A DNA stretch of 52,897 nt, from the NCBI GenBank assembly GCA_037147175.1, contig JBAWVS010000014.1, forward strand, positions 1 through 52,897, written 5' to 3'. This document shows, one piece after another, positions 8,407 through 17,117 of the stretch; position 1 is the first letter of the stretch; every line of letters starts with the position of its first letter. The position numbers and the translations under genes were made by a program. Below the pieces are notes generated by a model. It saw only the letters and a list, made by a program, of their open reading frames with translations. It was not told where the DNA came from and made no database searches. Source of the stretch: a bacterium. Its GTDB lineage: Bacteria; Cyanobacteriota; Vampirovibrionia; Gastranaerophilales; UBA9971.

Positions 8407-10347
8407 TCACTCGAACATTTCTTGAATTAAACTTTCATAACGCTTCTGAATTTCATTTTTACGAAGTTTCATTGTCTGCGTCATTAAACCGTTTTCAATA
8501 GTAAAAGGCTCATTAAGTATCTTAAAATATTGTATTTTCTCAAAAGGTCTGTAATGCGGTCTTGATTTAACGCATTCCGTCAAAACTTGTTTAAAAAGTT
8601 TTTTAACTTCAGGCTTTTTCGTTATTTCAGAAGATTCATGATCTTTGATATTGCGGTTTTCAAACCATAATTTTATTGATTCTTCGTTAGGAATAACTAA
8701 AGCACCCAAAGAATCTTTATCTTGCCCTACAAGCATAATCTGGTCGATAAAAGGGCTTTTCAGACAAGCTTCTTCTATAGGTTGCGGCTCTATATTTTCT
8801 CCGTTAGACAATACTATTATATCTTTAGCCCTTCCTGAGAGTACAAGCTCACCGTTTCGAGTAATCCAGCCCAGATCTCCCGTATTTATCCAACCGTCCT
8901 TAGATAAAATTTTATCAGTTTCCTCGGGGTTTTTGTAATATCCGCTCATTACTTGCGGACCTCTGACCAATACAACACCTGTTTCGTTATTTTTCACAGG
9001 GATAAGTGTTTCAGGGTCAACGATTTTTAATTCTGTTTCATCAAGCGGTCTTCCTACAGAGCCTCTTAGGTTTTCTTCCAGCGAATTTGCTGCTATTCCG
9101 GGGCTTGTTTCAGTTAAACCGTACGCATTTAAAAGATTTATTCCTATGATTTCATAAAAATCATCAAGATGTCGCGCAATTGCACCGCCGCCGGTTATTC
9201 CCTGATACAAATTACCTCCGAAGACAGACCTGATTTTATGGTAAAGGGATTTGTCAGCAAAATTATGGATAGGACGAAGCAAAGCAGAAATAAATAAAGC
9301 ATTTAATCTCGAAACCAAAGAGGCATTGTGATTGTAAATGTCGGCATTTTCAGCCAGTCTCTTAAATTTGATGTACATTTTGCTAATTTTTAAACAAGAT
9401 TTTATAAAGTTTTTCTTCGATAGAGACTGTTTTTCAATTCCTGCGGTTATTCCTGTATAAAAAGCCTCCCATAATCTTGGTACAGAAAAGAAACAATCAG
9501 GTTTGAATATTTTTATATCATCTTTAAGATTAAGCAAATTTGTATAAGCAAGAGTCCCTCCGCTGGCGAGAATACAATATTCGCCCGTTCTTTGATAAGC
9601 ATGCCATGTCGGTAAAACAGAAAGAGAAACATGTCCTTTTACAAATTTTATACGAGATAAAAGAGCTTTTATCTGGTATAAAAAATTACCATGCGTTAAC
9701 ATTACTGCCTTAGGGCTGCCTGTTGTTCCTGAAGTATAAATAAGTGTAGCAAGATCATCTTTTTTGATTTTAATAGGATTATGCAAAGAAGTTTTTCCGA
9801 TTTCTATAACCTCATCAAGCCTATAAACAGGAATTTTTTCTGTAATAAAACTGGAAATATCTTCATCTGAAAGGCAAACAACAAATTTTAATTCTAAATT
9901 TATCAGATTATCTTTTAATCTGGAGATTACGGAAATATTTTCAGCAATTAAACCTACACTATCACTGTGTTCTAAAATATATTTAAGTTCTTCATCAGGA
10001 GAAGCAGCACCTCTTACAGCATCAACAGCACCGGCAAATAAAATCGCCTGATCGGAAAGTATCCACTTAGCTGTATTTTCCGAAAAAAGAGAAACATGTT
10101 CACCCTTTTTTAAACCCAAAGATTGTAATCCATAGGAAAAAAACTTTATTTTTTCGTAAAATTCTTTATAAGTAAATTCATAACCGGAATATTTATCTAT
10201 AACCACTTTAACATCAGCATATTCTACAGAATAAGACTCCCATAACTCTATTATAGATTCTGCTTTTTCATCAAAAAAAACTGAAAATTGTTTTGGAGTG
10301 GTTAATTTTATTTTATTTTTATTATTTTTTCTTGTTGATGTACGCAT
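8407..10347 (-). CDS. long-chain acyl-CoA synthetase (AMP-forming)
   Basis: A 646-residue ANL-superfamily ligase that activates fatty acids to acyl-CoA via an acyl-adenylate. The P-loop-like motif YTSGTTGSPKAVMLTHGN is clear, as are GLTETSPGIA, GWINTGDLGW and the hinge SGRAKDIIVLSNGENIEP. A C-terminal Lys-bearing region (TQTMKLRKNEI) completes the fold. Length and motif spacing match the FadD15/ACSL type of bacterial long-chain ligase. No signal peptide is seen, so it is cytosolic or peripheral on the inner membrane. It could supply acyl chains for phospholipid, or work with the enoyl-CoA hydratase at 27658-28464. Confidence 0.92.
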   Translation of the reverse strand: MRTSTRKNNKNKIKLTTPKQFSVFFDEKAESIIELWESYSVEYADVKVVIDKYSGYEFTYKEFYEKIKFFSYGLQSLGLKKGEHVSLFSENTAKWILSDQAILFAGAVDAVRGAASPDEELKYILEHSDSVGLIAENISVISRLKDNLINLELKFVVCLSDEDISSFITEKIPVYRLDEVIEIGKTSLHNPIKIKKDDLATLIYTSGTTGSPKAVMLTHGNFLYQIKALLSRIKFVKGHVSLSVLPTWHAYQRTGEYCILASGGTLAYTNLLNLKDDIKIFKPDCFFSVPRLWEAFYTGITAGIEKQSLSKKNFIKSCLKISKMYIKFKRLAENADIYNHNASLVSRLNALFISALLRPIHNFADKSLYHKIRSVFGGNLYQGITGGGAIARHLDDFYEIIGINLLNAYGLTETSPGIAANSLEENLRGSVGRPLDETELKIVDPETLIPVKNNETGVVLVRGPQVMSGYYKNPEETDKILSKDGWINTGDLGWITRNGELVLSGRAKDIIVLSNGENIEPQPIEEACLKSPFIDQIMLVGQDKDSLGALVIPNEESIKLWFENRNIKDHESSEITKKPEVKKLFKQVLTECVKSRPHYRPFEKIQYFKILNEPFTIENGLMTQTMKLRKNEIQKRYESLIQEMFE

Positions 10348-10572
10348 TTTCCGGTCATTCTCTCAAGTTGCATTTTTTGTGTCATCTGTATTTTCAGCAA
10401 AGATACTAATTGTATTGTCCTCTATATAGTACACAAAGGCAAATCTTTTTATAATACTCAAAGTAATAATTTTTTATATTTAAATATAAAATTAAAATAA
10501 ATTATCTATTTTTATTCAAAATATTTACAAATAGAGAAACACCAAAAGAAAAAATTATTTTCAAACTGATTA

Positions 10573-11268
10573 TTAATTCGCTGTTAATTGCTTTTCAAGC
10601 AATATTTTTTCTGCTCTGGCAAAATCTTCAGGGGTATCAATATCTACAGATGCTTCCATTTCAAAGATACCGACATTTTCACCAAGGAAATCCCCTGTTT
10701 CTCTTAAAGCATCTATTCTTATAGCGTAAAAAGCCCCTGTTTCATGGTATATATCTTCCATAAGATGACGCTCCTGGGTTCTTGGTCTAAAGTGATAATC
10801 ATAAATAGCTGTATTTTGACCGTCAAAACCTTTTTTCCACAGAGGCATATTTTTTCTTAAAAGAGATCCGCCAAAAATAGAATCCTTATCAGAGTTTATT
10901 AATTGTGTAAGTGCCGCATCAATTAGTTTTTCATCTCTTGTCGGGCAAGTTGGCTGCAATATAACGACAATATCAGGAACATATCCGGTAAGTTCAAGTT
11001 TTTCAAGCACATTTATCATTACCGGAGCAGTTTTTGCAGTATCAATAGCAAGCTCATAAGGTCTTTCAACAACTTCCGCCCCATAATCCATTGCTACTTG
11101 TGCAATTTCAGCATCTTCTGTTGAAACAACCACCCTGTTAATAAGTTTTGATTTCAAACCTGCTTCTATTGTATGCGCAATAAGAGGTTTTCCGGCTATC
11201 ATTTTTATATTTTTTCTTGGAGTTCTTTTTGATCCGCCTCTGGCAGGAATTATTCCGAGTATTTTCAT
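10573..11268 (-). CDS. CMP-sugar (acylneuraminate-type) cytidylyltransferase
   Basis: A 231-residue enzyme of the NeuA/PseF/LegF family, which couples CTP to a nonulosonic acid (sialic, legionaminic or pseudaminic). The N-terminus IIPARGGSKRTPRKNIK is the CTP-binding signature. LQPTCPTR and the C-terminal VDIDTPEDFARAE are also typical. The exact sugar cannot be told from sequence. No other sugar-acid genes lie nearby, so it is an orphan here. In flagellated bacteria such enzymes often supply flagellin glycosylation, and the flagellar genes in this window make that a fair guess. The promoter-side gap contains a miniature mobile element. Confidence 0.88.
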   Translation of the reverse strand: MKILGIIPARGGSKRTPRKNIKMIAGKPLIAHTIEAGLKSKLINRVVVSTEDAEIAQVAMDYGAEVVERPYELAIDTAKTAPVMINVLEKLELTGYVPDIVVILQPTCPTRDEKLIDAALTQLINSDKDSIFGGSLLRKNMPLWKKGFDGQNTAIYDYHFRPRTQERHLMEDIYHETGAFYAIRIDALRETGDFLGENVGIFEMEASVDIDTPEDFARAEKILLEKQLTAN

Positions 11269-11300
11269 TTAAATCTCCTTTTATTAAAATAAAATACTAA

Positions 11301-11426
11301 GAGCCTATCTTGCTAAAAATATAAAAATTCAGATATATAAGCTTTTAAGGCTCGTTTTAGGGACTGCGGTTAAAATCATAAACGGCTTGTTTGACAAGGC
11401 GATTTTGATTTTAACAAGACAGCTTC
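11301..11426. mobile_element. 126-bp MITE with IS5-like terminal inverted repeats
   Basis: The left end reads GAGCCTATCTTGCTAAAA and the right end, read inward, GAAGCTGTCTTGTTAAAA (14 of 18 match). Both ends are flanked by TAA (11298-11300 and 11427-11429), a likely 3-bp target duplication. The ends resemble those of IS5-family subgroups (GAGCCTGTC...) that duplicate TNA; this is from memory and untested. The interior has no open frame and contains a slightly GC-richer patch. It looks like a non-autonomous element that landed between divergent genes. Confidence 0.6.
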
Positions 11427-11594
11427 TAATATAATTTTAATTATAATTTATTTTTTGTATTTAAAAACACTAGCAAAAATATGATTTTTATTTTTTAATA
11501 TAAAAAGTAATTTGTATTTATTTCATATAAAATATACGAATGAACATTGAAATATGGTATTCACTATTTTCCGTTTTTTAAAAGCTTTAACTTA

Positions 11595-11620
11595 GAAGCT
11601 ATCTTGTTAAAATCAAAAGC
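11595..11620. repeat. second, solitary MITE end
   Basis: Twenty-six bases starting GAAGCTATCTTGTTAAAATC match the inverted right end of the element at 11301-11426 with about two differences, including bases internal to the terminal repeat. The terminus faces left and is preceded by TTA. No partner end was found before the gene at 11704, so this is probably a decayed or partial copy. Confidence 0.5.
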
Positions 11621-11703
11621 TGCTCTAAAATAAAAATTAAATTATTTAAAACTAAATTTATTCATCTGCTTGTTACTTTAAATAAATACACGGGGGGTAA
11701 TTT

Positions 11704-13785
11704 ATGGCTGAAACATCAGAAATCAGGAATGTTGGTTTAATTGGGCATGTCGGAACGGGAAAAACTTCTCTTGCTGATGCAATTTTGTTTAACGCGGGTC
11801 AAAATACAAGACTCGGAAAAGTCGATACAGAAACGTCCCTTATGGACTATGAACCCGAAGAAATAAAAAGAAAAACAACCATAAGCTCTGCAATAGCAAA
11901 TTTTTCGTGGAAAAATAGGCAAATAAATCTTATAGACACTCCGGGCTCGGCAAATTATATTGCTGATTCCAAAAACTGCATGCAAGGAATCGATTCCGCG
12001 CTCCTTGTTCTGGACGGTATAGACGGAATAAAAATTCAGTCCGAAAAACTTATAAAACAGGCGAGAGAACTGGATTTGCCAATTACTGTGTTTATAAATA
12101 AGCTTGAAAGAGAACACTCCAATTATAAAAACGTAATTGCCAATCTTGAAAAATCTTTTCAGGCAAAACCTGTTTTAATTCAAATGCCCATAGGAGAAGA
12201 AGCTTCTTTCAAAGGTATTGTGGATTTATTGGAAGAAAAAGCTTATGTTTTTGAACAAAATGAAAACGGTAAGTTTTTAACTCAGGATATTCCTGCTGAT
12301 TTAAAAGCGGAAACTGATTCTTTAAGAGAAAAATCTCTTGAATCAATAGTGGAATGTGATGATGAAATTCTTGAAAAATATCTGGAAGGTCAAACATTAA
12401 CTCCTGATGAAATAAAAAAAGCTCTTAAATCAGGAATTAAAAACTGTCAAATTACTCCCGTTCTCTTTGGATCGGCGTTAAAAAATATCGGGATAGCTCA
12501 AGTCCTTGATTTTATTAATAATTATTTACCTTCCCCTTCTGATAGGGGCGAAATAAAGGCATTAAATCAGGATGAATCAGAAATAACAATTAAACCCTCA
12601 TCATCAGAACCTCTTGCTGCTTTAGCCTTCAAGACCGTAATTGATCCTTACGCAGGTCAACTCACTATAATCAGGGTGTTTTCAGGAAAAATATCACCTG
12701 ATTCAGTAATTTATAATGCTACAAAAAAATCAAAAGAGAGAATCGGGCAAATTCTCCACCTTGTCGGCAAAAAGCATGAACCTGTTCACCAGGCTTTAGC
12801 GGGGGACATAATTGCAATTCCCAAGCTGAAAGAAACACATACAGGGGATACCATTAGTGATGAAAAAAAATCCGTAACCATCCCTGCTGTTAAAATGCCT
12901 GCCCCTGTTATATCTTTTGCTATTAAGTCAAAAAATAAAGGCGATGAAGAAAAAATATATGCGGGTTTAAAAAAACTTATGGAGGAAGATCCGACTCTTC
13001 ATTTAAGCAGGGATGCCCAAACAAAAGAAATGATTTTATCAGGCATGGGACAGGTGCATCTTGATGTTGCAATTGAAAAATTAAAAAGAAAATTCGGCAC
13101 GGAAGTACTGCTTGAAGCGCCTAAAATTCCTTATAAAGAAACAATTTCCGGGAGTACAAAAGTACAGGGCAAGTATAAAAAACAATCCGGTGGAAAAGGT
13201 CAGTATGGCGACTGCTGGATAGAACTTCATCCGCTTAAAAAAGGTAAGGGCTTTGAGTTTGTCGATAATATTGTTGGAGGATCGATTCCGAGACAATATA
13301 TTCCTGCTGTAGAAAACGGTATAAGAGAAGCTATGAATGAAGGCGTTCTTGCAGGATGTCCCGCAGTGGATATACAGGTAGTACTTTATGACGGAAGCTA
13401 TCATCCTGTTGATTCTTCAGAAATGGCATTTAAAGTAGCCGGTTCAATGGCTTTCAAAAAAGGCTATATGCTGGCAAATCCTGTATTGCTTGAGCCTGTA
13501 ATGCATGTTGAAATCACAGTTCCCGAACAAAATGTCGGAGACGTTATGGGTGATTTGAACAGCAGAAGAGGAAGGATGCTTGGAATTGATACAGAAGGTC
13601 ATACACAAACTGTCAAAGCAGAGATTCCAATGTCTGAAATGCTTCAATATGCCGCAGTATTAAATTCAATGACGAGCGGTGCAGGAATGTTTGCAATGGA
13701 ATTTTCTCATTATGAAGAAGTTCCTGCGCATTTATCTCAAAAAATTATTGAACAAAATAAAAAAGAACATAAAGAAGAAGATTAA
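11704..13785 (+). CDS. elongation factor G paralogue (EF-G-like GTPase)
   Basis: A 693-residue translational GTPase with the full EF-G domain order: G domain ~1-280, domain II ~300-390, domain III ~400-480, domain IV ~480-600 and domain V after ~600 (GDVMGDLNSRRGRMLG). G1 is GHVGTGKT (14-21). It departs from canonical EF-G at key positions. G3 is DTPGS (78-82), with Ser where EF-G has its catalytic His. G4 is NKLE (132-135) instead of NKxD. This places it with the divergent EF-G paralogues rather than the housekeeping fusA, which normally sits with rpsL-rpsG and tufA. A strong GGGGGG ribosome site precedes the ATG. A bidirectional terminator follows. Confidence 0.9.
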   Translation: MAETSEIRNVGLIGHVGTGKTSLADAILFNAGQNTRLGKVDTETSLMDYEPEEIKRKTTISSAIANFSWKNRQINLIDTPGSANYIADSKNCMQGIDSALLVLDGIDGIKIQSEKLIKQARELDLPITVFINKLEREHSNYKNVIANLEKSFQAKPVLIQMPIGEEASFKGIVDLLEEKAYVFEQNENGKFLTQDIPADLKAETDSLREKSLESIVECDDEILEKYLEGQTLTPDEIKKALKSGIKNCQITPVLFGSALKNIGIAQVLDFINNYLPSPSDRGEIKALNQDESEITIKPSSSEPLAALAFKTVIDPYAGQLTIIRVFSGKISPDSVIYNATKKSKERIGQILHLVGKKHEPVHQALAGDIIAIPKLKETHTGDTISDEKKSVTIPAVKMPAPVISFAIKSKNKGDEEKIYAGLKKLMEEDPTLHLSRDAQTKEMILSGMGQVHLDVAIEKLKRKFGTEVLLEAPKIPYKETISGSTKVQGKYKKQSGGKGQYGDCWIELHPLKKGKGFEFVDNIVGGSIPRQYIPAVENGIREAMNEGVLAGCPAVDIQVVLYDGSYHPVDSSEMAFKVAGSMAFKKGYMLANPVLLEPVMHVEITVPEQNVGDVMGDLNSRRGRMLGIDTEGHTQTVKAEIPMSEMLQYAAVLNSMTSGAGMFAMEFSHYEEVPAHLSQKIIEQNKKEHKEED

Positions 13786-13789
13786 ATGT

Positions 13790-13829
13790 ATAGAAAAACA
13801 GCGGGTAATTTTATCCGCTGTTTTTCTAT
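13790..13829. terminator. bidirectional intrinsic terminator between convergent genes
   Basis: A perfect 15-bp stem (ATAGAAAAACAGCGG at 13790-13804, its complement at 13815-13829) has a 10-base loop. A-rich on the left and T-rich on the right, it can stop transcripts from both the EF-G-like gene (+) and the TPR gene (-). It overlaps the TPR gene's stop codon. Confidence 0.85.
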
Positions 13830-15595
13830 GCATTGATTGTTTTTATTAAATCATACAAAGAAATTTGAGCTTCTCGATGATTTGACTTTAATTTAAGAAC
13901 TTTTAGAAAATATTCTTTAGCAAAATCATAATTTTGAGCTTGTGAATAAATTAATCCGAGTTTATAACATGCCTCAAAATCGTTGGGATTTGAGTTAATA
14001 AGGCTTTGATATTTTGCTATTTCATTTTCTAAATCAGGATCTGCTAATTTTTGGCTGTCTGTTTTATTCATCAACAGCATTATTTTAGAAAATAAAGTTT
14101 TAGCTTCAAGATGATCAGGAGTAACCTCAAGAATTTTTTTCAACTCATCAAGAGCTCTATAATATTCTCTTTTTTCTATATAAATAAGAGCCAGTTTATA
14201 GTAATATTTGGAAGGTTCACCTGCATTATTTATTATTTTAATTACTTTGTATAAGGCATCCTGGGCTTCTTTATGATTAGGATTAAGTAATAATGTTGTT
14301 TTAAGACTGTCTATAGCATATAAATATTCTTTCTGCTTTATATAAACAACGCCCAAATTAAAATGATTTTGCGGCTCTTTAGGGTTTTCTTGAATGGCTT
14401 TTTTAAGCGCAATAACTTCTATTTTATACTGCTCTTGTTCTTTAGCTTTTGAAAATGCCGTATAACGCTCTGTGCCCGAATCAGAAGCTGAAACATTTAT
14501 TTGTGTATTATCCAGAGATAATTTTATCTGTGTTCTGGAGAGTGCTGCTTTTATTTGAATATTGTTCGGTTTTATAGCTAATGCTTTTTTAAAACACTCA
14601 AGAGAATTAGCATAATCTTTGCTTGAATAAGAAGACACACCCTCGTTAAATAAGTTATTCGCCTCATTTAATAATATTGTGGTTTTATTAAGCAATTCAA
14701 CAGCTGCCTGATAATCATTTTTAAAGGCTAAGGCTTTGTTTAATTCCTCAACAGCCAGCTCTAGCTCACTTACCTTTAAAAACCCTACAGCTTTCCTAAA
14801 ACATTCTTCAGACACTGCTTCTAAATCCACAGTAGGTTTTTCAGTATCTTTTTTCAGAATCGTCTCATGTTGTTTTTCGTCTAAAATTACTTTTTCAGGC
14901 TCTTCTTCAAGAAAAGATTCCTGAATATTTTTATCAAAATCTTTTAAAGCCTGTATAGCTCCTTCATGTTCAGGATTCAAAGATAAAGTATTTTTAAAGT
15001 TTTCTTCAGCAAGATTAAATTCTTTTAATTTCAAGTAAACATTACCCAAATTAAAATAAATTTCCTCATCTTGATCGTTTAAGGAAAGTGCGTAAATAAA
15101 GTTCTTTTTTGCCAAATCATACTGTTCATCTGTATAATACGCATAAGCAAGGTTAGATGCCACTCCAATATTATTTTTATCAAGCTCGAGAGCTTTTTTG
15201 AAACATTCAATAGAATCTTTGTACATGTTCATTGAAAAGTAAGAAATTCCAAGGTTATCATAAATTTGATAATCACAGGATTTTATTGCTATAGCCTTTT
15301 TATATAATTGAACAGACTCTTCGAACTGAGATTTTGTATAATAAACAATCCCCAAATTTTGCAGAGCGTCGGCATCTTTTGGATTTAGAGCGATTGCTTT
15401 TTCAAAATTGGCAATAGCCAAGTCATATTCTTCTGTTTTTACATAAGCAAGTCCCAAATTATAATAAAATTGAGGTTTTGATGAGTTTTTTTCAATAGCT
15501 TGTTTAAATAAATTTATTGCCTGCTCATATTCACCTTTTTCAAAGTGGCTAATTCCTTTATTATAGAAAACTTCTGATGATTTATTAGTGAACAT
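13826..15595 (-). CDS. tetratricopeptide-repeat protein
   Basis: A 589-residue protein made almost wholly of TPR units (34-residue helix pairs). Examples are GISHFEKGEYEQAINLF, GLAYVKTEEYDLAIANFEKA and GNVYLKLKEFNLAEENF. There are about six N-terminal repeats, a charged linker near residues 225-260, and further repeats in the middle and at the C-terminus. No signal peptide, enzyme domain or membrane segment is seen, so it is probably a cytosolic scaffold for protein-protein contacts. GAGGG lies 8 bases before the ATG. Partners cannot be named from the sequence. Confidence 0.88.
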   Translation of the reverse strand: MFTNKSSEVFYNKGISHFEKGEYEQAINLFKQAIEKNSSKPQFYYNLGLAYVKTEEYDLAIANFEKAIALNPKDADALQNLGIVYYTKSQFEESVQLYKKAIAIKSCDYQIYDNLGISYFSMNMYKDSIECFKKALELDKNNIGVASNLAYAYYTDEQYDLAKKNFIYALSLNDQDEEIYFNLGNVYLKLKEFNLAEENFKNTLSLNPEHEGAIQALKDFDKNIQESFLEEEPEKVILDEKQHETILKKDTEKPTVDLEAVSEECFRKAVGFLKVSELELAVEELNKALAFKNDYQAAVELLNKTTILLNEANNLFNEGVSSYSSKDYANSLECFKKALAIKPNNIQIKAALSRTQIKLSLDNTQINVSASDSGTERYTAFSKAKEQEQYKIEVIALKKAIQENPKEPQNHFNLGVVYIKQKEYLYAIDSLKTTLLLNPNHKEAQDALYKVIKIINNAGEPSKYYYKLALIYIEKREYYRALDELKKILEVTPDHLEAKTLFSKIMLLMNKTDSQKLADPDLENEIAKYQSLINSNPNDFEACYKLGLIYSQAQNYDFAKEYFLKVLKLKSNHREAQISLYDLIKTINA

Positions 15596-15647
15596 ACCCT
15601 TGCCCTCGAAATGCCTAAAAATTTTTGATAATGCTATAAACTTCTTA

Positions 15648-15677
15648 TTGAAATAAATTTGTTTAATTTGCTATAAT
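15648..15677 (+). promoter_or_regulatory. candidate sigma70 promoter upstream of tRNA-Leu/infC
   Basis: TTGAAA (15648-15653) and a perfect TATAAT (15672-15677) are separated by 18 bases and read toward the tRNA and infC. The implied leader before the tRNA is ~240 bases and contains the palindrome at 15774-15801. A second TATAAT at 15890-15895, 31 bases before the tRNA, lacks a clear -35 and may be the proximal tRNA promoter. The rest of the 15596-15925 gap is plain AT-rich DNA. Confidence 0.4.
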
Positions 15678-15773
15678 TCATAAACAAATTACCTGCAAAT
15701 TATTTTAACATAATCATATTTAAAGAAATACTATAAAAAAAGTATAAATAAAATAATATAAATTTTGAAATCA

Positions 15774-15801
15774 GGAAAATGTAAATATATTTACATTTTC
15801 C
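15774..15801. repeat. 28-base perfect palindrome in the tRNA-Leu leader
   Basis: GGAAAATGTAAAT is followed by AT and then its exact reverse complement ending in TTTTCC. As RNA it would be a long AT-rich hairpin followed by GTTTCTT, too weak in U to be a confident terminator. As DNA it could be a binding site for a dimeric regulator. It lies between the two candidate promoters of the tRNA-Leu/infC region. Confidence 0.5.
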
Positions 15802-15925
15802 GTTTCTTATAGTAACATTTATAACTGAATAAGTATCTGCACTAAGCTTGAAGATTAATCAAAATCACAATCCTGTGTAGAATCTTCGGTATAATTTCAA
15901 AATTTACGAAGACTTATCTGAAAAT

Positions 15926-16007
15926 GCCGAAGTGGTGAAATTGGTATACGCGCATGATTCAGGTTCATGTGGGGCAACCCGTGCGGGTTCGAGTCCCGCC
16001 TTCGGCA
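15926..16007 (+). tRNA. tRNA-Leu, anticodon CAG
   Basis: An 82-base class II tRNA. The acceptor arm GCCGAAG pairs with CTTCGGC (16000-16006), with discriminator A at 16007. The anticodon stem CATGA/TCATG encloses the loop TTCAGGT, giving anticodon CAG (reads CUG). The long variable arm is GGGG-CAA-CCC, and the T arm GCGGG-TTCGAGT-CCCGC is perfect. The 3' CCA is not encoded. Its 5' end lies 31 bases after a TATAAT box. It is followed by infC, as a leader-proximal gene. Confidence 0.95.
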
Positions 16008-16132
16008 AGATATCTCAGTAAAGCCTCGATATGATAATTTCATAAGCGAAGCGGGAGTAAAAAGTCTAAAAAGCCTCAAACAAAAGACTTAAGCTCATCC
16101 TCATACCAGGTTACAAATATAGGAGAAAAGTT

Positions 16133-16678
16133 ATTAGCAACATAAAACCAACAGGCCCGGTCAAAACGGTGCCTATAATAAACGAAAGAATAAAATCAAA
16201 AGAAGTTAGATTAATTGACGATGAAGGCATAAATCACGGCGTTATAAAAACAAGTGAAGCTTTAAGCATGGCTATAACAAAAGACCTTGACCTTGTTTTA
16301 GTTAGCCCTGATCAGGATCCGCCAGTTGCTAAGATTTTAGATTATGGCAAATACAAGTTCGAATCAGAAAAACGCGCCAAAGATGCAAGGAAAAAACAAC
16401 ATACGGTTGAACTAAAAGAAGTCAAAATGCGCTATAAGATTGATACGCATGACTATGAAGTTAAAATTAAAAATATAAAAAAATTCCTGCTTGCTGGTAA
16501 TAAAGTTAAGATCATGGTAATGTTGAAAGGTCGTGAAATTCAGCATACTAATCTGGCTTTCGATTTGATAAAAAGAATAACAGAAGATTTACAGGATGAA
16601 AATTACATTCTGGAGAAGAAAGCTTCAATGGAAGGTAAAAACGCCGTAATGATAATTGGACCTGTAGGAGCTTCATAA
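16133..16678 (+). CDS. infC: translation initiation factor IF-3, probable ATT start
   Basis: IF-3 binds the 30S subunit and enforces initiator-tRNA and start-codon choice. The protein has the N-domain (VPIINERIKSKEVRLIDDEG) and C-domain (ELKEVKMRYKIDTHDYEVKI...MVMLKGREIQH) at normal family length. A GTG at 16169 would cut off the usual N-terminal lead. The frame stays open upstream, and an AGGAG at 16121-16125 sits 7 bases before ATT at 16133. That start gives 181 residues beginning (M)SNIKPTGPVKTVPIINERIK. infC is known to use AUU in E. coli, where IF-3 represses its own synthesis through that rare codon, so the same autoregulation is likely here. It heads infC-rpmI-rplT. Confidence 0.93.
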   Translation: MSNIKPTGPVKTVPIINERIKSKEVRLIDDEGINHGVIKTSEALSMAITKDLDLVLVSPDQDPPVAKILDYGKYKFESEKRAKDARKKQHTVELKEVKMRYKIDTHDYEVKIKNIKKFLLAGNKVKIMVMLKGREIQHTNLAFDLIKRITEDLQDENYILEKKASMEGKNAVMIIGPVGAS

Positions 16679-16682
16679 ATAC

Positions 16683-16770
16683 GAAGCAAGCGGATTTGCC
16701 GGCTTCAAATATTTGAACTCATTCTTTATAAATATCTTTAATGTTATTTTAATTTTTTTCATACTATAAT
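16683..16770 (+). promoter_or_regulatory. infC-rpmI spacer with hairpin, palindrome and -10 box
   Basis: The 179-base spacer holds three things. An imperfect hairpin at 16683-16708 pairs GAAGC with GCTTC and CGG with CCG. A palindrome TTCAAATATTTGAA lies at 16704-16717. A TATAAT lies at 16765-16770 without a convincing -35. It may be a processing site, an L20-responsive leader or an internal promoter for rpmI-rplT; the sequence alone does not decide. Confidence 0.25.
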
Positions 16771-16857
16771 ATATGCTAAACCAAAATTTGTTTTTGGATT
16801 TATTAAACAGGTACTGGTATAAAGAACAAAAATCTAAATTAATGGAGAAAAATAATC

Positions 16858-17067
16858 ATGCCTAAAATGAAAACTCATAAAGCTGGAGCAAAAAGATATA
16901 AAGTTACCGGCAGTGGAAAAATATTACGCAAACAGGCAGGCAGAAAGCATTTGTTAGGTCATAAAGCTACTGCAAGAAAAAATCGTTTAAGCGGATTCAC
17001 GGTAGTATCCGAAGGCAATCTTGAAAAAATCAGACTTGAATTGCCTTACATAAAATATTCAAGATAA
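16858..17067 (+). CDS. rpmI: 50S ribosomal protein bL35
   Basis: A 69-residue, highly basic protein with the bL35 signature: MPKMKTHKAGAKRYKVTGSGK at the start and RKHLLGHK in the middle. It is part of the large ribosomal subunit. The order infC-rpmI-rplT is the classic bacterial arrangement, in which L20 represses translation of rpmI-rplT. GGAG lies about 9 bases before the ATG. rplT follows after 50 bases. Confidence 0.97.
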   Translation: MPKMKTHKAGAKRYKVTGSGKILRKQAGRKHLLGHKATARKNRLSGFTVVSEGNLEKIRLELPYIKYSR

Positions 17068-17117
17068 ACATCTGGTAATTAACGAAAAAAAGATATAACA
17101 ACAAGGAGTAATAGAAT

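Noticed and set aside
15897-16079. 60-codon minus-strand ORF over the tRNA
   Set aside because: It lies across tRNA-Leu(CAG) and reads the antisense of a structured RNA; no ribosome site.
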